NCBI GenBank assembly: GCA_902785455.1
Contig: CACZYY010000006.1
Location: forward strand, 1 to 58,358
DNA: 58,358 nt
From: an uncultured Spirochaetaceae bacterium
GTDB lineage: Bacteria; Spirochaetota; Spirochaetia; Treponematales; Treponemataceae
Direction of reading: 5' to 3'
Notes under the pieces: model-generated
What the model was told of the DNA's origin: nothing
Databases searched by the model: none
The model's input: only the letters and a program-made list of their open reading frames with translations
Translations under genes and position numbers: made by a program
Part shown: positions 33,629 through 43,176 of the stretch, in pieces
Numbering within the stretch: the first letter of the stretch is position 1
Layout: every line of letters begins with the position of its first letter

Positions 33629-35805
33629 TCTTCTATTATATAGGAGAACTCAAAACTTGTCATTATCGAATGAAGTTCCGCAATTTCAACACCATTGAAA
33701 TCAGGCCATTTTTCGATGTAGATTTCAGCGTTTTTTTTGAGCGGAAGAATCTCAAGCTCAAGATTCGCAAAATCAATTTTGCTGTCAACGAAACGCTTCA
33801 AACCAATTTCCCATGGATAATCTTCGCCAAGATAAAAATTATCAAGGAGCAGCCTGCGCTTGCCGTCATTTATTTCGTAAAGGTTCGCAGTATTTCCTGT
33901 GTAGGCAATTTTTACGAAAATATCAGCAAGATTTTTGGAAACGGATTTTTTACGAAGTGTTTCAATGCAGCCGCTCAAATCGATTTTGTAAGAGACGGAG
34001 CCATTTTCTGCTGATTTTTTTTCAAAGACAAGTTCTTCGCATGATTTTTGAAGATTTTCGACCGGCTCATATTTTGCAAAAAGAACTTCATCCAAATCCA
34101 CAGCTGCATTTTTGTTTTCCACGCCGATTTTTTTGAAACCAGCCGGCACTTTTTCAAAATCAGGGTAAACAAAAATCGAATCATTGCTCCTTGTTGAAAT
34201 TTCAATCTTGCTGTTTGTATCTTCAATTACGTTTGAATCGCCGTCTGTGATTATGAGCCTTCCGTCGCTATTTTTCCAGGCATTCAAAGCATCTTTTTTT
34301 GAAAGAACCAGTAATTTTTCGTTTCCTCTTTCTGAAAAGTCAAAGAAGTTTGAATCAGCGGAATCATTTTCGTGCTTGTAGAACACATAGATTTCGTTAT
34401 TTGTTCCGATTTTTGTGAATGGTGTTACAGTCGCAGTTTTGACAAATGTTTTTCCATAGCTCATGTTGAACGGAAAGAAGAAAAATTCTCCGCTCAGGAC
34501 ATTGATTTTCGGGAAAATCGTTTTGGAATCAGGTGATTTTAATTCCAGATTTTTATGCTCAGCCATTTTCTGGTGACGCACATAATTGTTCACAAAAATA
34601 TAACCGCGCTTTTTATCTGTTCGGAAAGAATACCTCAAAGAAGCAAAATCATCGGGTTTTATTTCACAAGGGATTTCTGCCGGAAGAGCGCATAAATCGC
34701 TTCCCCACTCAGCTGCAAAATATGAAAAAAGTTTGAGTTCACGCAAAGTGTCCGAAACCTGTCCGAATTCACGCACAGCCGCCCTGAAATCATACGACTT
34801 CACCGGCAAATCATTTAAATAGCCGGTTGCCCGGGATTCCTGCAAAGTTGTGAGTTTACCTTCTGGATTCGTGCCGCCGGTGTACATGTAAAATCCCAGA
34901 AGATTCACTCCGCTTCCAAGTTTTGAAAGGGCGACGGCCGCAATATCTTTTGCTGTGGCAATAGTCCGCCTGTGACTTGTGACTTGCAAACCACCGCCCA
35001 GTTCCGCCGTAAGATACGGGAATTTATTTAAGTCAAATGTAATTCCATAACCAAATCCATGGTCACTTCCGATGTTGTGATCGTTCCGCTCGTGAGTAAA
35101 AGTGTAGTTTCCGCTCGCCTCAATTTCCGTAACACGCTGATCCCACGGAGCATCGCAATAACCGCCCATTACAGGCAACATTCCGCCAGTCCAGGCTCCA
35201 CCCCAGCCAGTCGCTGTATACAAAGCAACGTTAAAGCCACATTCTTTCGCGATTTTTTGCAGACGCTGCATGTGAGCTTCACCGCTCTGTTTTTCATAAA
35301 GTCCGCCGCAATGACCGTATTCATTTTCAATCTGGACGCCGATAATCGGATTGTCCTGCGTGGACTGCTCGCTCGGATTTGCAATAAAACCGTTCACCTG
35401 CTCAAAAATTTTTGTGTACCATTTTTTTACAACTTCGAAATATTTTTCATCGTTTGTCCGAGGCTCAAAATCTTTGTGCAAAAGCCAGTCCGGGAAACCG
35501 CCGTTGCGAACTTCACCATGACACCAGGGGCCGATTCGAAGGAGCATATTCATTCCGCAATCGCGCACACATTCCATAAAAGCACGCAAATTACGGTTGC
35601 CGCTCCAGTCGTATTCACCTTCAATTTCTTCATGATGAATCCAAATAACATAGGCACTGACAATTGTTACACCGCCAGCTTTCATTTTTAAAAGACGCTC
35701 TTTCCATTCAGCCTGGGGAACGCGCGAATAATGAATCTCACCCATTATCGGAAAAACACGTTTTTTATCTTTCAAAATGCTGATATTGTCAAAACTGTAT
35801 GACAT
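33625..35805 (-). CDS. GH35 family beta-galactosidase
   Basis: The 726-residue protein has the GH35 barrel near its N-terminus: [36 protein letters not shown], the acid/base glutamate in VQIENEYG and the nucleophile in YLTAELGGG. No signal peptide is seen, so it acts in the cytoplasm on imported galactosides. The C-terminal half holds beta-sandwich domains. The ATG at 35805 follows GGAGG by five to six bases. It lies after the ABC importer genes and under a LacI-type operator at 35820-35837, and its stop overlaps the dut start. Confidence 0.92.
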   Translation of the reverse strand: MSYSFDNISILKDKKRVFPIMGEIHYSRVPQAEWKERLLKMKAGGVTIVSAYVIWIHHEEIEGEYDWSGNRNLRAFMECVRDCGMNMLLRIGPWCHGEVRNGGFPDWLLHKDFEPRTNDEKYFEVVKKWYTKIFEQVNGFIANPSEQSTQDNPIIGVQIENEYGHCGGLYEKQSGEAHMQRLQKIAKECGFNVALYTATGWGGAWTGGMLPVMGGYCDAPWDQRVTEIEASGNYTFTHERNDHNIGSDHGFGYGITFDLNKFPYLTAELGGGLQVTSHRRTIATAKDIAAVALSKLGSGVNLLGFYMYTGGTNPEGKLTTLQESRATGYLNDLPVKSYDFRAAVREFGQVSDTLRELKLFSYFAAEWGSDLCALPAEIPCEIKPDDFASLRYSFRTDKKRGYIFVNNYVRHQKMAEHKNLELKSPDSKTIFPKINVLSGEFFFFPFNMSYGKTFVKTATVTPFTKIGTNNEIYVFYKHENDSADSNFFDFSERGNEKLLVLSKKDALNAWKNSDGRLIITDGDSNVIEDTNSKIEISTRSNDSIFVYPDFEKVPAGFKKIGVENKNAAVDLDEVLFAKYEPVENLQKSCEELVFEKKSAENGSVSYKIDLSGCIETLRKKSVSKNLADIFVKIAYTGNTANLYEINDGKRRLLLDNFYLGEDYPWEIGLKRFVDSKIDFANLELEILPLKKNAEIYIEKWPDFNGVEIAELHSIMTSFEFSYIIEE

Positions 35806-35819
35806 AAAATCCTCCATAC

Positions 35820-35837
35820 TGTGCAATCGGTTGCACA
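35820..35837. promoter_or_regulatory. LacI-type operator before the GH35 gene
   Basis: TGTGCAATCGGTTGCACA is a perfect palindrome apart from the central TCGG. The same site occurs in the lacI promoter (40477-40498 and 40451-40470) and in the galT promoter (44701-44722). Binding here would block transcription into the GH35 gene. Confidence 0.85.
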
Positions 35838-35842
35838 ATCGT

Positions 35843-35944
35843 GTTAGGGATAGAAGGGGCGCGAAGCGTTCCGAAGGAATGAAGTGCGGATAGCACGGAA
35901 CCCCGGATAGCCCGCCCCTAGCGAAGGCTAGGGAACGCCCAAAA
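35843..35944. repeat. Intergenic repeat family B, copy 2
   Basis: Blocks: GTTAGGGATAGAAGGGG, GCGCGAAGCGTTCCGAAGGA, GCGGATAGCACGG, GGATAGCCCGCCCCTAG, CTAGGGAACGCCC. The second block is identical to the copy at 26251. It lies between the permease and GH35 genes. Confidence 0.8.
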
Positions 35945-35954
35945 ATCTAACTTA

Positions 35955-36806
35955 TCACTCCTTGACTGCTGCTCCACCGAAGCTGGAAATCAATGTTTTT
36001 TGACTAACAAGGAAGAAAATTACAAACGGAATTGATACGAGCAACGAACCTGCCGCAAAAATCGTGAATTCGTTCTTTTTATCTGTGACAAAACCGAAAA
36101 GTCCGAGCGCAAGTGTCTGATTTTCCGGGCTGCGAAGAACCATTTTTGGGAAAATAAAGTCCATCCACGGAGCCGTAAAACTTGTGATTGCCAAAAAAGT
36201 GATAATCGGACGTGCTATCGGCATTATAATCTGCCAGAAAGTCCTGAAATGGCTCGCACCATCGATTCGGGCAGCCTCATCAAGGCTTTTTGAAACTGTA
36301 TCCATGTAGTTTTTGACCAGCCATGTGTTGTAAGGAATATTTCCAGCAACATAAACGAGAACCAGCCCCCAAAGAGTGTCCAGGCCGTTGATTCGGAGCA
36401 GGATAACGTAAATCGCAATCATGCCGACAAAACTTGGGAAAATCTGCAAAATCAAAAGACTCATAAGGAACGATTTTTTGAACCGGAACTGAAAACGAGA
36501 GAAAACATAGGCCGAAAGAGAAGAAATCACGACCGTTGCTGCACTCGTCTCAACTGCGATAATCAGAGTGTTCAAGAACCATCTGCCGTAAGATTTTTTG
36601 GTGAACAAATCGACAAAATGTTCGAGGGTAAATCCGTCCTTGAACGGAACGATATTGAGAGCCGCAATTGAATTCGTGGGGGCAAATGCTCCGCTCACGA
36701 CATAAATCAGCGGATAAATTACGAAAAGCGAAATCAAAAAGAAAACCATGTATGTTACAGCTTTGTTCAAGCGATCGATTACTTGTTCTTTTGTCATATT
36801 TATCAT
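35955..36806 (-). CDS. ABC sugar importer permease, MalG/GanQ type
   Basis: The 283-residue protein has six membrane segments and the permease EAA loop (EAARIDGASHFRTFWQIIMPIARP, near residues 190-213) that contacts the ATPase. The layout is that of MalG-type permeases for oligosaccharides. Its ATG overlaps the stop of the upstream permease (ATGA), with AAGGAAGG eight bases upstream. With the binding protein and the GH35 enzyme it suggests uptake of galacto-oligosaccharides. No ATPase gene is nearby, so a shared MsmX-type ATPase is expected elsewhere. Confidence 0.9.
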   Translation of the reverse strand: MINMTKEQVIDRLNKAVTYMVFFLISLFVIYPLIYVVSGAFAPTNSIAALNIVPFKDGFTLEHFVDLFTKKSYGRWFLNTLIIAVETSAATVVISSLSAYVFSRFQFRFKKSFLMSLLILQIFPSFVGMIAIYVILLRINGLDTLWGLVLVYVAGNIPYNTWLVKNYMDTVSKSLDEAARIDGASHFRTFWQIIMPIARPIITFLAITSFTAPWMDFIFPKMVLRSPENQTLALGLFGFVTDKKNEFTIFAAGSLLVSIPFVIFFLVSQKTLISSFGGAAVKE

Positions 36807-38119
36807 AGAGAGCCTTCCTTATATGCTTTAGTGTTTTTGAAATTGAAAATCGCGAACGGAGCAAGAACTATGAAAATCATAACCGCGATAACAGAAGCAT
36901 AATTGTACTTCATGAGATTGACCGTAAGTTTGTAAATCCAGGTTACAAGAATATCCGTGCCGCCAGCAAGGGTTATCGTTGAATCTGAAACTGTCGGCGC
37001 GCCGCCAGTAAGGAAGAAAATTGCACCAAAATTGTTTACGTTGTGGGCAAAACTCATGATTATCAAAGGTAAAGTCTGATACAAAACAAGAGGAAGCGTA
37101 ATTTTTGAGAAAATTTGATGTTTGTTCGCACCGTCGATTCGGGCAGCCTCGTTAAGGTCCTCGCTGATTGCGGTCATTGTTCCCAACGAAAGAAGCATGA
37201 AATAGCCGAAACCTGCCCAAAGATTGATTACGACACAAGTGAACTGAGCCATCATTGCATTTCCGAGCCATGGAATCGGCTGCGAAATGATGTGAAGAGC
37301 CATTAGAGTTCTGTTGACGATGCCGAACGAACCGTTCAAAAGATTTTTCCAGACAAGCATCGAAACGACACCTGGAACGGCATACGGAAGAATGAAAATA
37401 AATCGGAAAACCGGGGCAATATTAAAGTGGATTTCTTTGAGCTGAACAGCGACAATCAGGCCGCCAAAATAGCAGGTGAATGTCGCGAGAACAGCCCAAA
37501 CCAAAGTCCAGACAGCAATTCGCAGGAATCCTACCGACCATGTATTATGACCGCCAAGGAGCTCTACGAAATTCTGGAATCCGACCCAATCGACTGTATT
37601 ATTAGGAGGAATATGCGAAGGGTCGGAATAATTTGTAAAAGCAACTGCAATACTAAAAACGAGAGGAACTACGACAAAGACTATGACCATGACAAAAGCT
37701 GGCGCAAGACCAAAAATCGGGAAAGATTTTCCAAGCGCACTGTCAATGGCTTCTTTTTGATTTTTGAGCCGCCCTGTTCTGCAATATTCAGCATATCCCG
37801 CCTGAGCACTTTTTACGCTCAGAATGTAGGTAATGATAAAAATTGCAATAACGGCAATAATCAAAATTCCGTCGATAAGCATGAAAATAGAATTATCGCG
37901 CATTTTTATCGGAAGCTCAGGATGAGGACTTCCGAGTGTGACAAGAGCGATAATTTTCTTCACGATAACAGGAAGAAAAACAATGAACAGAACTTCGCAA
38001 AGAGCGAAAAACACGCCCTTAACGTAATCCTTCAAAAAAAGCAGGTGCGAAAGTCCCATAAAGCAGGAAGCAAATTTCGTGATTCTCTTCATGTCCGACT
38101 TATCTTTTTTAAGTTCCAT
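36803..38119 (-). CDS. ABC sugar importer permease, MalF/GanP type
   Basis: The 438-residue protein has about eight membrane segments: two N-terminal ones (about 30-60 and 80-105), as in maltose and galactan permeases of Gram-positive type, then six in the transport core. The EAA loop reads NEAARIDGANKHQIFSKITLPL. It pairs with the MalG-type permease that overlaps its stop codon. GAGAGGAG lies six bases before the ATG. Substrate prediction (galacto-oligosaccharide) comes from the GH35 and Leloir genes around it. Confidence 0.9.
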   Translation of the reverse strand: MELKKDKSDMKRITKFASCFMGLSHLLFLKDYVKGVFFALCEVLFIVFLPVIVKKIIALVTLGSPHPELPIKMRDNSIFMLIDGILIIAVIAIFIITYILSVKSAQAGYAEYCRTGRLKNQKEAIDSALGKSFPIFGLAPAFVMVIVFVVVPLVFSIAVAFTNYSDPSHIPPNNTVDWVGFQNFVELLGGHNTWSVGFLRIAVWTLVWAVLATFTCYFGGLIVAVQLKEIHFNIAPVFRFIFILPYAVPGVVSMLVWKNLLNGSFGIVNRTLMALHIISQPIPWLGNAMMAQFTCVVINLWAGFGYFMLLSLGTMTAISEDLNEAARIDGANKHQIFSKITLPLVLYQTLPLIIMSFAHNVNNFGAIFFLTGGAPTVSDSTITLAGGTDILVTWIYKLTVNLMKYNYASVIAVMIFIVLAPFAIFNFKNTKAYKEGSL

Positions 38120-38210
38120 AGACTCCTCTCAATTTTAATTCACAAAAGAAATGAAGCGGACCAATTATGGAAATACTGATTAATCGCTTCAAGTGTTAAT
38201 CAGCACTTTC

Positions 38211-39410
38211 CTAGTTTCCGACCATTGCTTTGTTGCAGGCATCAAGCTCGTTCTTAACATCAGCTCCGTCCCAAATGTTCTTTGAAGCGTTGTTCATAGC
38301 TTCCCAGTACATGCCCATCTCAGGAACTGTTGGCATCGGGAAAGCATAATCAAGCTGTTTGAGGAAGCCTTCTGCATACGGACTTGAAACTTTTGTATCG
38401 ATACTTGGAAGAGCACCTGTAATCTCGAATCGGAGTTTCTGCATTTCATCGCTCATGAGGAATGCTGCGAATTCATTTGCTTCGGCAGGATGCTCTGAGT
38501 AAGCAGAAACGAACATTGCTCGTGTTCCACTGAATGAGGCCGCAGGAGTTGAGTCACCAGGCAAAGCCGGGAGAGGAGCGACACCGAAATCGATTCCAGC
38601 TTTTTCAAATGGAACGACATTCCAAAGGCCAGTGATGTGCATTGCGGCATTTCCACTCTGGAAAGCACCGTCAACAGTAGCTGTATCGAGATCTGATGAA
38701 GGAACTTTTACGACATCTTTCAAACTCTGGAAGAATTTCATGCCTTCGATTGACTGAGCCGAGTTGATGTTTGAATTTTTGCGGTCTGTACCGTCTTTTC
38801 CGAAGAGTCGGTTGCCATTTCTTGTAGTGAAGATAATTGTGTAATAACCTTCACAGCACATAATGAAACCGTATTTTCCAGGATTTTTTGAATTGAAGTC
38901 TGCTACCCAAGTCTTCAAATCATCCCATGTTTTTGGAACTTCATTATCTGAAATCAATTTTTTGTTGTAGAAGAGCGCGTATGTTTCGGCAGAAACAGGA
39001 TATCCGTACATTGTGCCTTCGTAAGTAAGAGCCTGTGAACATGCGCCGAGAGCACGAGCCTTAATATCATCAGGATTTGCTGTCGGAAGAACATGGCCGC
39101 CTGCAACAAGGGCACCAAGTTTATCATGCGGAGCTACAAAAACGTCAGCACCTTTTCCAGCAGGACCGTCAAGCGCAATCTGACCTGTTGTATCTGTAAG
39201 CTCGACATTTTCATATTTAATCACAACGTTCGGATGTGTTTTTGAGAAAGCCTCACCTGCCTGTTTGATAAATTCATCCGGGCCGTTCGTAGATTCCCAA
39301 ACTGTCAAAGTAATTTTTTCGTCAGCAGCCTTTTTTTTGTTGCAAGAAGAAAAACCAAACAACGTTACTGCACAAAGTGCGACCATTCCAATTTTTGCGA
39401 CTCTTTTCAT
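38211..39410 (-). CDS. Sugar-binding lipoprotein of the galactoside importer
   Basis: The 399-residue protein has a lipoprotein signal (VTLFGFSSC, Cys at about 23) and a maltose-binding-protein-like fold: ITLTVWESTNGPDEF, GKGADVFVAPHDKLGALV, YGYPVSAETYALFYNKKLI, GKYGFIM and ITGALPSI near the end. It binds the sugar and hands it to the two permeases downstream. AAAGGAGG precedes the ATG by 11 bases, a slightly long spacing. It follows lacI on the same strand with no operator between, so it is probably read from the lacI promoter. Confidence 0.9.
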   Translation of the reverse strand: MKRVAKIGMVALCAVTLFGFSSCNKKKAADEKITLTVWESTNGPDEFIKQAGEAFSKTHPNVVIKYENVELTDTTGQIALDGPAGKGADVFVAPHDKLGALVAGGHVLPTANPDDIKARALGACSQALTYEGTMYGYPVSAETYALFYNKKLISDNEVPKTWDDLKTWVADFNSKNPGKYGFIMCCEGYYTIIFTTRNGNRLFGKDGTDRKNSNINSAQSIEGMKFFQSLKDVVKVPSSDLDTATVDGAFQSGNAAMHITGLWNVVPFEKAGIDFGVAPLPALPGDSTPAASFSGTRAMFVSAYSEHPAEANEFAAFLMSDEMQKLRFEITGALPSIDTKVSSPYAEGFLKQLDYAFPMPTVPEMGMYWEAMNNASKNIWDGADVKNELDACNKAMVGN

Positions 39411-39428
39411 AGCAAAAATGCCTCCTTT

Positions 39429-39470
39429 AAAAACTCCGCGTTAGCGGCATTGCATGGAGGCAACGCCTCC
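39429..39470. repeat. Short intergenic repeat C, copy 1
   Basis: AAAAACTCCGCGTTAGCGGC followed by ATTGCATGGAGG. The copy at 42932-42971 has the same core (CCGCGTTAGC, TTGCATG). Each lies just upstream of the ribosome site of a minus-strand gene and contains a small CCGC/GCGG hairpin. Confidence 0.6.
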
Positions 39471-39477
39471 TTGTTAT

Positions 39478-40470
39478 TTAACATGTTGATTCGCGCATCA
39501 GGAATGAGCAATCAACATAGTTTACAAAATCACAATCTTTTCCGCCTAAGAGTTTTAGAGAAAGTTCTGCAGCAGTAGAACCAAGACTAAAAGCATCGAC
39601 ATGAAGGGCCGATATGCAAGGCGAATGAGATTCCAAAAGAATACTGTCATGAAAGGAAGCGATTTTAACATCCTTTCCGACAGAAACATTTTGTTCTTTG
39701 AGATAATCAATGACCTTCATGCAGATTACATCATCTGAACAAAGAATCATATTCCATGATTTAAGGGAAATTTCGTCTTCAATATCACCAGGCTCAGTGC
39801 AAACGGCATATTGAATGGAATCAGATTCTTCCATTCCGCTCAAAAAACCTGAAAGACGATTATTATTGGCTTCAACATCAAGAGAACCACAGATAAAAAG
39901 CACCTGCGAATTTTTCTCGAGATTTTTCACACAGATTTTTGTGAATTCAGCGCAGCACTCCTTCATCTGTGAATCCACATGAACGACATCTGGTCCAGCA
40001 CCAGATCCAATAACAACAAACGGAAGATGATGTTTTTTAAGAAGCTCAACAGTTTTGTCATCATGACGCAACTGAGTGAGGACAGCAGCATCGACCTTGC
40101 CATCTGAAAGAATACGTTCCAGAATTTCATTGTTGTTTTTCTCGGTCATGCACACAAGGGTACAGTAACCGTCTTTTGAAGCACGACTGACAATTCCGGA
40201 AAGGCACTCATGGAAAAACATCATTTGCGAAGCGCTAGCCTCAAACGGCATAATCGCAGCGATATTGAGTGTTTTTTGACCGGCAAGAGCTTTGGCAACA
40301 AGATTGGGCTTAAAACCGTGCTTTTTTGCACAAGCCCTAACCTTCTCTTTTGTTTCGATACTAATTCTACCTGAATCTGACAGGGCTCGCGAAACAGTGC
40401 TTTTTGAAAGCCCCAGCTCAAGAGCGATGTCATCCATCGTAAAATTATTGTTGTGCAATCGGTTGCTCAT
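39478..40470 (-). CDS. LacI-family repressor of the galactose regulon
   Basis: The 330-residue protein has an N-terminal helix-turn-helix (MDDIALELGLSKSTVSRALS, then GRISIETKEKV and hinge NLVAKALAG) and a periplasmic-binding-type ligand domain. It most likely senses galactose or a galactoside and binds the TTGTGCAA/TTGCACAA palindrome. The ATG at 40470 is chosen because TTGACA-17-CACAAT ends six bases upstream; the next upstream codon (TTG, 40485) lies inside that promoter. One operator overlaps its own first codons and one overlaps the spacer and -10, so it represses itself. It precedes the importer genes. Confidence 0.92.
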   Translation of the reverse strand: MSNRLHNNNFTMDDIALELGLSKSTVSRALSDSGRISIETKEKVRACAKKHGFKPNLVAKALAGQKTLNIAAIMPFEASASQMMFFHECLSGIVSRASKDGYCTLVCMTEKNNNEILERILSDGKVDAAVLTQLRHDDKTVELLKKHHLPFVVIGSGAGPDVVHVDSQMKECCAEFTKICVKNLEKNSQVLFICGSLDVEANNNRLSGFLSGMEESDSIQYAVCTEPGDIEDEISLKSWNMILCSDDVICMKVIDYLKEQNVSVGKDVKIASFHDSILLESHSPCISALHVDAFSLGSTAAELSLKLLGGKDCDFVNYVDCSFLMRESTC

Positions 40471-40505
40471 ATAAATATTGTGCAACCGATTGCACGAATT
40501 GTCAA
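40451..40505 (-). promoter_or_regulatory. lacI promoter with two LacI operators, leaderless type
   Basis: On the minus strand TTGACA (40500-40505), 17 bases, CACAAT (40477-40482), six bases, ATG (40470). Operator 1 (40477-40498, ATTGTGCAA-CCGA-TTGCACGAA) covers spacer and -10. Operator 2 (40451-40470, TTGTGCAA-TCGG-TTGCTCAT) covers the first codons. The two centres are 27 bp apart. Confidence 0.85.
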
Positions 40506-40542
40506 GAAAAATCTGAAAATAAATGAATATTATTTTCAGAAA

Positions 40543-41736
40543 TTACAAAAATCTGCTTACGCCGTCACCCGAAGAGCACACAAAGAATCCCGCGGAATAT
40601 CCGACCCTGGCAGTGTATTCCTTCTGCACGTTTTCGATGAATCCGTCCACATTGTCTTTGTGAACGAGTGCGATTGCACAGCCACCAAATCCAGCACCTG
40701 TCATGCGAGATCCGAGACAGCCCGGCTGCTTTTGTGAAGTTTCTGCAAGAGTATCAAGCTCAAGGCCTGTTACTTCGTAATCATTTTTGAGGGAGGCATG
40801 AGATTCATTCAAGAGAGAGCCGAGTTTTTTTAGATCGCCAGCTTTGAGGGCCAGAACGGCATCAAGAACACGCTGGTTTTCGTAAACGCAGTGCTTTGCC
40901 CGCTTCTGTATGATTTCATCTGAGACAAAATGCTTTACTTCTTCCCATTTTGCAGGTGTAAGCTCACACAATGCTTTTATATCAACACCGTTATCCTGAA
41001 AGATTTTGAGTGCTTCCTCACACTGACTTCGCCGCTCGTTGTATTTTGAATCGGAAAGTTTTCGGACTTTATTCGTGTTCATTACGACAAAACGGTAATC
41101 GCCTAATTCCAGCGGAGCGTATTCATATTCAAGAGTAGCGCAGTCAAGCATTTCGGCAGTGTTTTTTTTGCCAGTCGCGATGATGAACTGATCCATGATG
41201 CCACAGTTTACGCCCATGAAATTGTGCTCGCTCATCTGACCAAGCTTAGCAATCTCAACACGGTCAATTTTAAGACCGAAAGTGTCGATTACAGCATAAG
41301 CAAAGCCACATTCCAGAGCAGAAGAAGAAGAAATTCCGCCGCCAGCAGGAACATTGCTTACCATGAGGATTTCAAATCCGCTGTCAAGTCTGTACCCCTG
41401 AGCCTTAATCTGACTCAAAATGCCGTTGAGGTAGTTTGCGTAGTCGTTTTTTTTGTCAAAAGTAAAATTGTCATTGACGTCAAACTCATAGGTTCCTGGA
41501 AATCGCACATCGTTGTAGATGATTTTTGAATCCGCACGCTTACGAATCGCAACATAAAGATAGCGGTCAATCGCAGCAGGAAAAACCTTTCCGCCGTTGT
41601 AGTCAATGTGCTCACCGATGATGTTGATTCGGGCCGGTGACGCGTAAACTCTGATTTCGTTATCATTCTTGCCGTAAGTTTTCAAAAACTCAGCGGGCAA
41701 ATCCTTCGGATCATATTCTTTGGATGTAAGTCCCAT
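40543..41736 (-). CDS. galK: Galactokinase
   Basis: The 397-residue GHMP kinase has the galactokinase signature RINIIGEHIDYNGG (near residues 36-49), the ATP-binding PAGGGISSSSALECGFAYA (near 120-138) and the C-terminal GAGFGGCAIALV. It phosphorylates galactose at C1 with ATP, the first Leloir step. GGAG precedes the ATG by about eight bases. It is the last gene of galT-galM-galK on the minus strand and is separated from galM by a family A repeat. Confidence 0.96.
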   Translation of the reverse strand: MGLTSKEYDPKDLPAEFLKTYGKNDNEIRVYASPARINIIGEHIDYNGGKVFPAAIDRYLYVAIRKRADSKIIYNDVRFPGTYEFDVNDNFTFDKKNDYANYLNGILSQIKAQGYRLDSGFEILMVSNVPAGGGISSSSALECGFAYAVIDTFGLKIDRVEIAKLGQMSEHNFMGVNCGIMDQFIIATGKKNTAEMLDCATLEYEYAPLELGDYRFVVMNTNKVRKLSDSKYNERRSQCEEALKIFQDNGVDIKALCELTPAKWEEVKHFVSDEIIQKRAKHCVYENQRVLDAVLALKAGDLKKLGSLLNESHASLKNDYEVTGLELDTLAETSQKQPGCLGSRMTGAGFGGCAIALVHKDNVDGFIENVQKEYTARVGYSAGFFVCSSGDGVSRFL

Positions 41737-41771
41737 AATTGTCTCCAGGTTGAAAGTTGAAAAAAAGTGAT

Positions 41772-41874
41772 GAGGGGGAAGTCTCCCCCTGCGCGCCCAC
41801 TTTGTTGGTCGCTACCCTCTCTGCGGGGAAAAACAATAGCGAGCTTCTTGTTCCCCGCAACGCCCCGTCATCGA
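41772..41874. repeat. Intergenic repeat family A, copy 3
   Basis: GAGGGGGAAGTCTCCCCC, then CGCCCACTTTGTTGGTCGCT (one base different from copy 1), then a longer variable hairpin (GCGGGGAA ... TTCCCCGC) and the tail CGCCCCGTCATCGAG. It lies between galM and galK. Confidence 0.85.
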
Positions 41875-41893
41875 GAGCGAAAGGAAGCAATTT

Positions 41894-42916
41894 TTAGTTT
41901 TCAGTTTTCAATTTAAAAATCGTTTTGTGATAATATTTTTCGCCAGGCTTCAAAACACAGTTCGGGAAGCTAGGCTCGTTGATTGCATTCGGGAAACGCT
42001 CTGTCTCAAAACAGATACCGTCGTGAGGCTTGTGAACGACACCGCCCTTTCCGATTTTGCCGCCGATGTAGTTTGCAGTGTAGACATGAACGCCCGGCTG
42101 GTTCGTGAACATCTCCATGCTGATTCCGCTCTCATCTGACCAGACCTTTCCGAAGCGGACAAGCTCTGTTTCGTTCCCGCCAGTGATGAAGCACTGGTCG
42201 TAGCCATTTTTGAGGGGCTCTACCTTGTCGCAGTCGCGGCCAACAAGTTTTTCGGTACGGAAGTCGAACACAGTTCCATCAACATTGAGGATTTTACCTG
42301 TTGGTGCTGAGTCTGCGGCAGTCTCAAGGATTGATTTACAGTCAAGCTGCAAGTGATGCCCTTCTGCGCTGCCCTTTCCGTTCAAGTTGAAGTAAGCGTG
42401 GTTCGTAAGGTTGATTGGAGTGGCCTTGTCTGTTGTTGCGCTGTACTCCCAGATAAGCTCATTCTTGTCATTGAGCTTGTAGATTACGCACAAATCAACA
42501 TTGCCAGGCATTCCCTGCTCGCCGTCCGGGCTTTTTCGGGTGAATTTTACGCCCTCGCCCTCTGAATCAGAATATTTTTCGCCCTTCCAGAGCTGTTTTT
42601 CGTAACGGGTATTTCCGCCATGAAGGCAGTTTTCGCCGTCGTTCTTGTCGAGATTATAAGTTTTTCCTTCGAGAGTGAATTTTGCACCGCGGATTCGGTT
42701 AGCGAAGCGGCCTACAATCGCGTTGTGCGCCTCAGTTCCCTTTTTCCAGCCATCAAGCGAGTCGAAGCCAAGAAGGATGTCAACCTTCTCACCGTTTTTT
42801 GAAGGAACATAAAGATTTGTAATCGTGCAGCCCCATTCGATTGCAGTGAAGCTGACATTTCCGTTTGAAACTGTGAATGATGTTATTTCATCATCCAACT
42901 TTTTTACTTCTGTCAT
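41894..42916 (-). CDS. galM: Aldose 1-epimerase (galactose mutarotase)
   Basis: The 340-residue protein has the mutarotase motifs NAIVGRFANRIRGAKF (residues 63-78), ENCLHGG, the catalytic histidine in NLTNHAYFNLNG and a C-terminal glutamate in GICFETERFPNAIN. It interconverts alpha and beta anomers of galactose so that GalK can use them. AAAGGAG lies five to six bases before the ATG. It sits between galT and galK, as in Leloir operons. Confidence 0.95.
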   Translation of the reverse strand: MTEVKKLDDEITSFTVSNGNVSFTAIEWGCTITNLYVPSKNGEKVDILLGFDSLDGWKKGTEAHNAIVGRFANRIRGAKFTLEGKTYNLDKNDGENCLHGGNTRYEKQLWKGEKYSDSEGEGVKFTRKSPDGEQGMPGNVDLCVIYKLNDKNELIWEYSATTDKATPINLTNHAYFNLNGKGSAEGHHLQLDCKSILETAADSAPTGKILNVDGTVFDFRTEKLVGRDCDKVEPLKNGYDQCFITGGNETELVRFGKVWSDESGISMEMFTNQPGVHVYTANYIGGKIGKGGVVHKPHDGICFETERFPNAINEPSFPNCVLKPGEKYYHKTIFKLKTEN

Positions 42917-42931
42917 AGATTCTCCTTTAAT

Positions 42932-42971
42932 AAAAACCCCGCGTTAGCAGTGTTGCATGCAGGGCAAAGGC
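42932..42971. repeat. Short intergenic repeat C, copy 2
   Basis: AAAAACCCCGCGTTAGCAGT followed by GTTGCATGCAGGGC. It shares its core and its place before a ribosome site with the copy at 39429-39470. Confidence 0.55.
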
Positions 42972-42990
42972 AGTATATCTAAGTTATTGT

Positions 42991-43142
42991 AAAAATGGCG
43001 CGAAGGAGAGAAACGGCTTACGAAAACACTCGTTTTGTGCTGCCGCGTGAGCGGCAAACGTATATAGTTACAAGCACAAAACGCGTGTAGCATGCTAGCA
43101 TGCGGTTTCGATAAGCCGTTTTCACGACTGGGAGCCATTTTT
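42991..43142. repeat. 152-bp inverted-repeat element, copy 2
   Basis: Starts AAAAATGGC and ends GCCATTTTT. Nested arms pair AAACGGCTTA with TAAGCCGTTT and ACACTCGTTTTGTGCT with AGCACAAAACGCGTGT, around a GCCGC-gtga-GCGGC hairpin; a GCATGCTAGCATGC palindrome lies at about 43089-43103. In reverse orientation its first 28 bases (AAAAATGGCTCCCAG...) align with the element at 12755-12905. It fills the gap between galT and galM. Confidence 0.65.
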
Positions 43143-43176
43143 AAGACAGCTTTTTACAATGCCTTTGTCCTGACGT

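Noticed and set aside
35059..35691. 210-codon plus-strand ORF opposite GH35
   Set aside because: Antisense to conserved GH35 motifs, with no supporting signals.
37427..38179. 250-codon plus-strand ORF opposite the MalF-type permease
   Set aside because: Antisense shadow of an intact permease gene; composition is that of a reverse-frame translation and there is no promoter or ribosome site.
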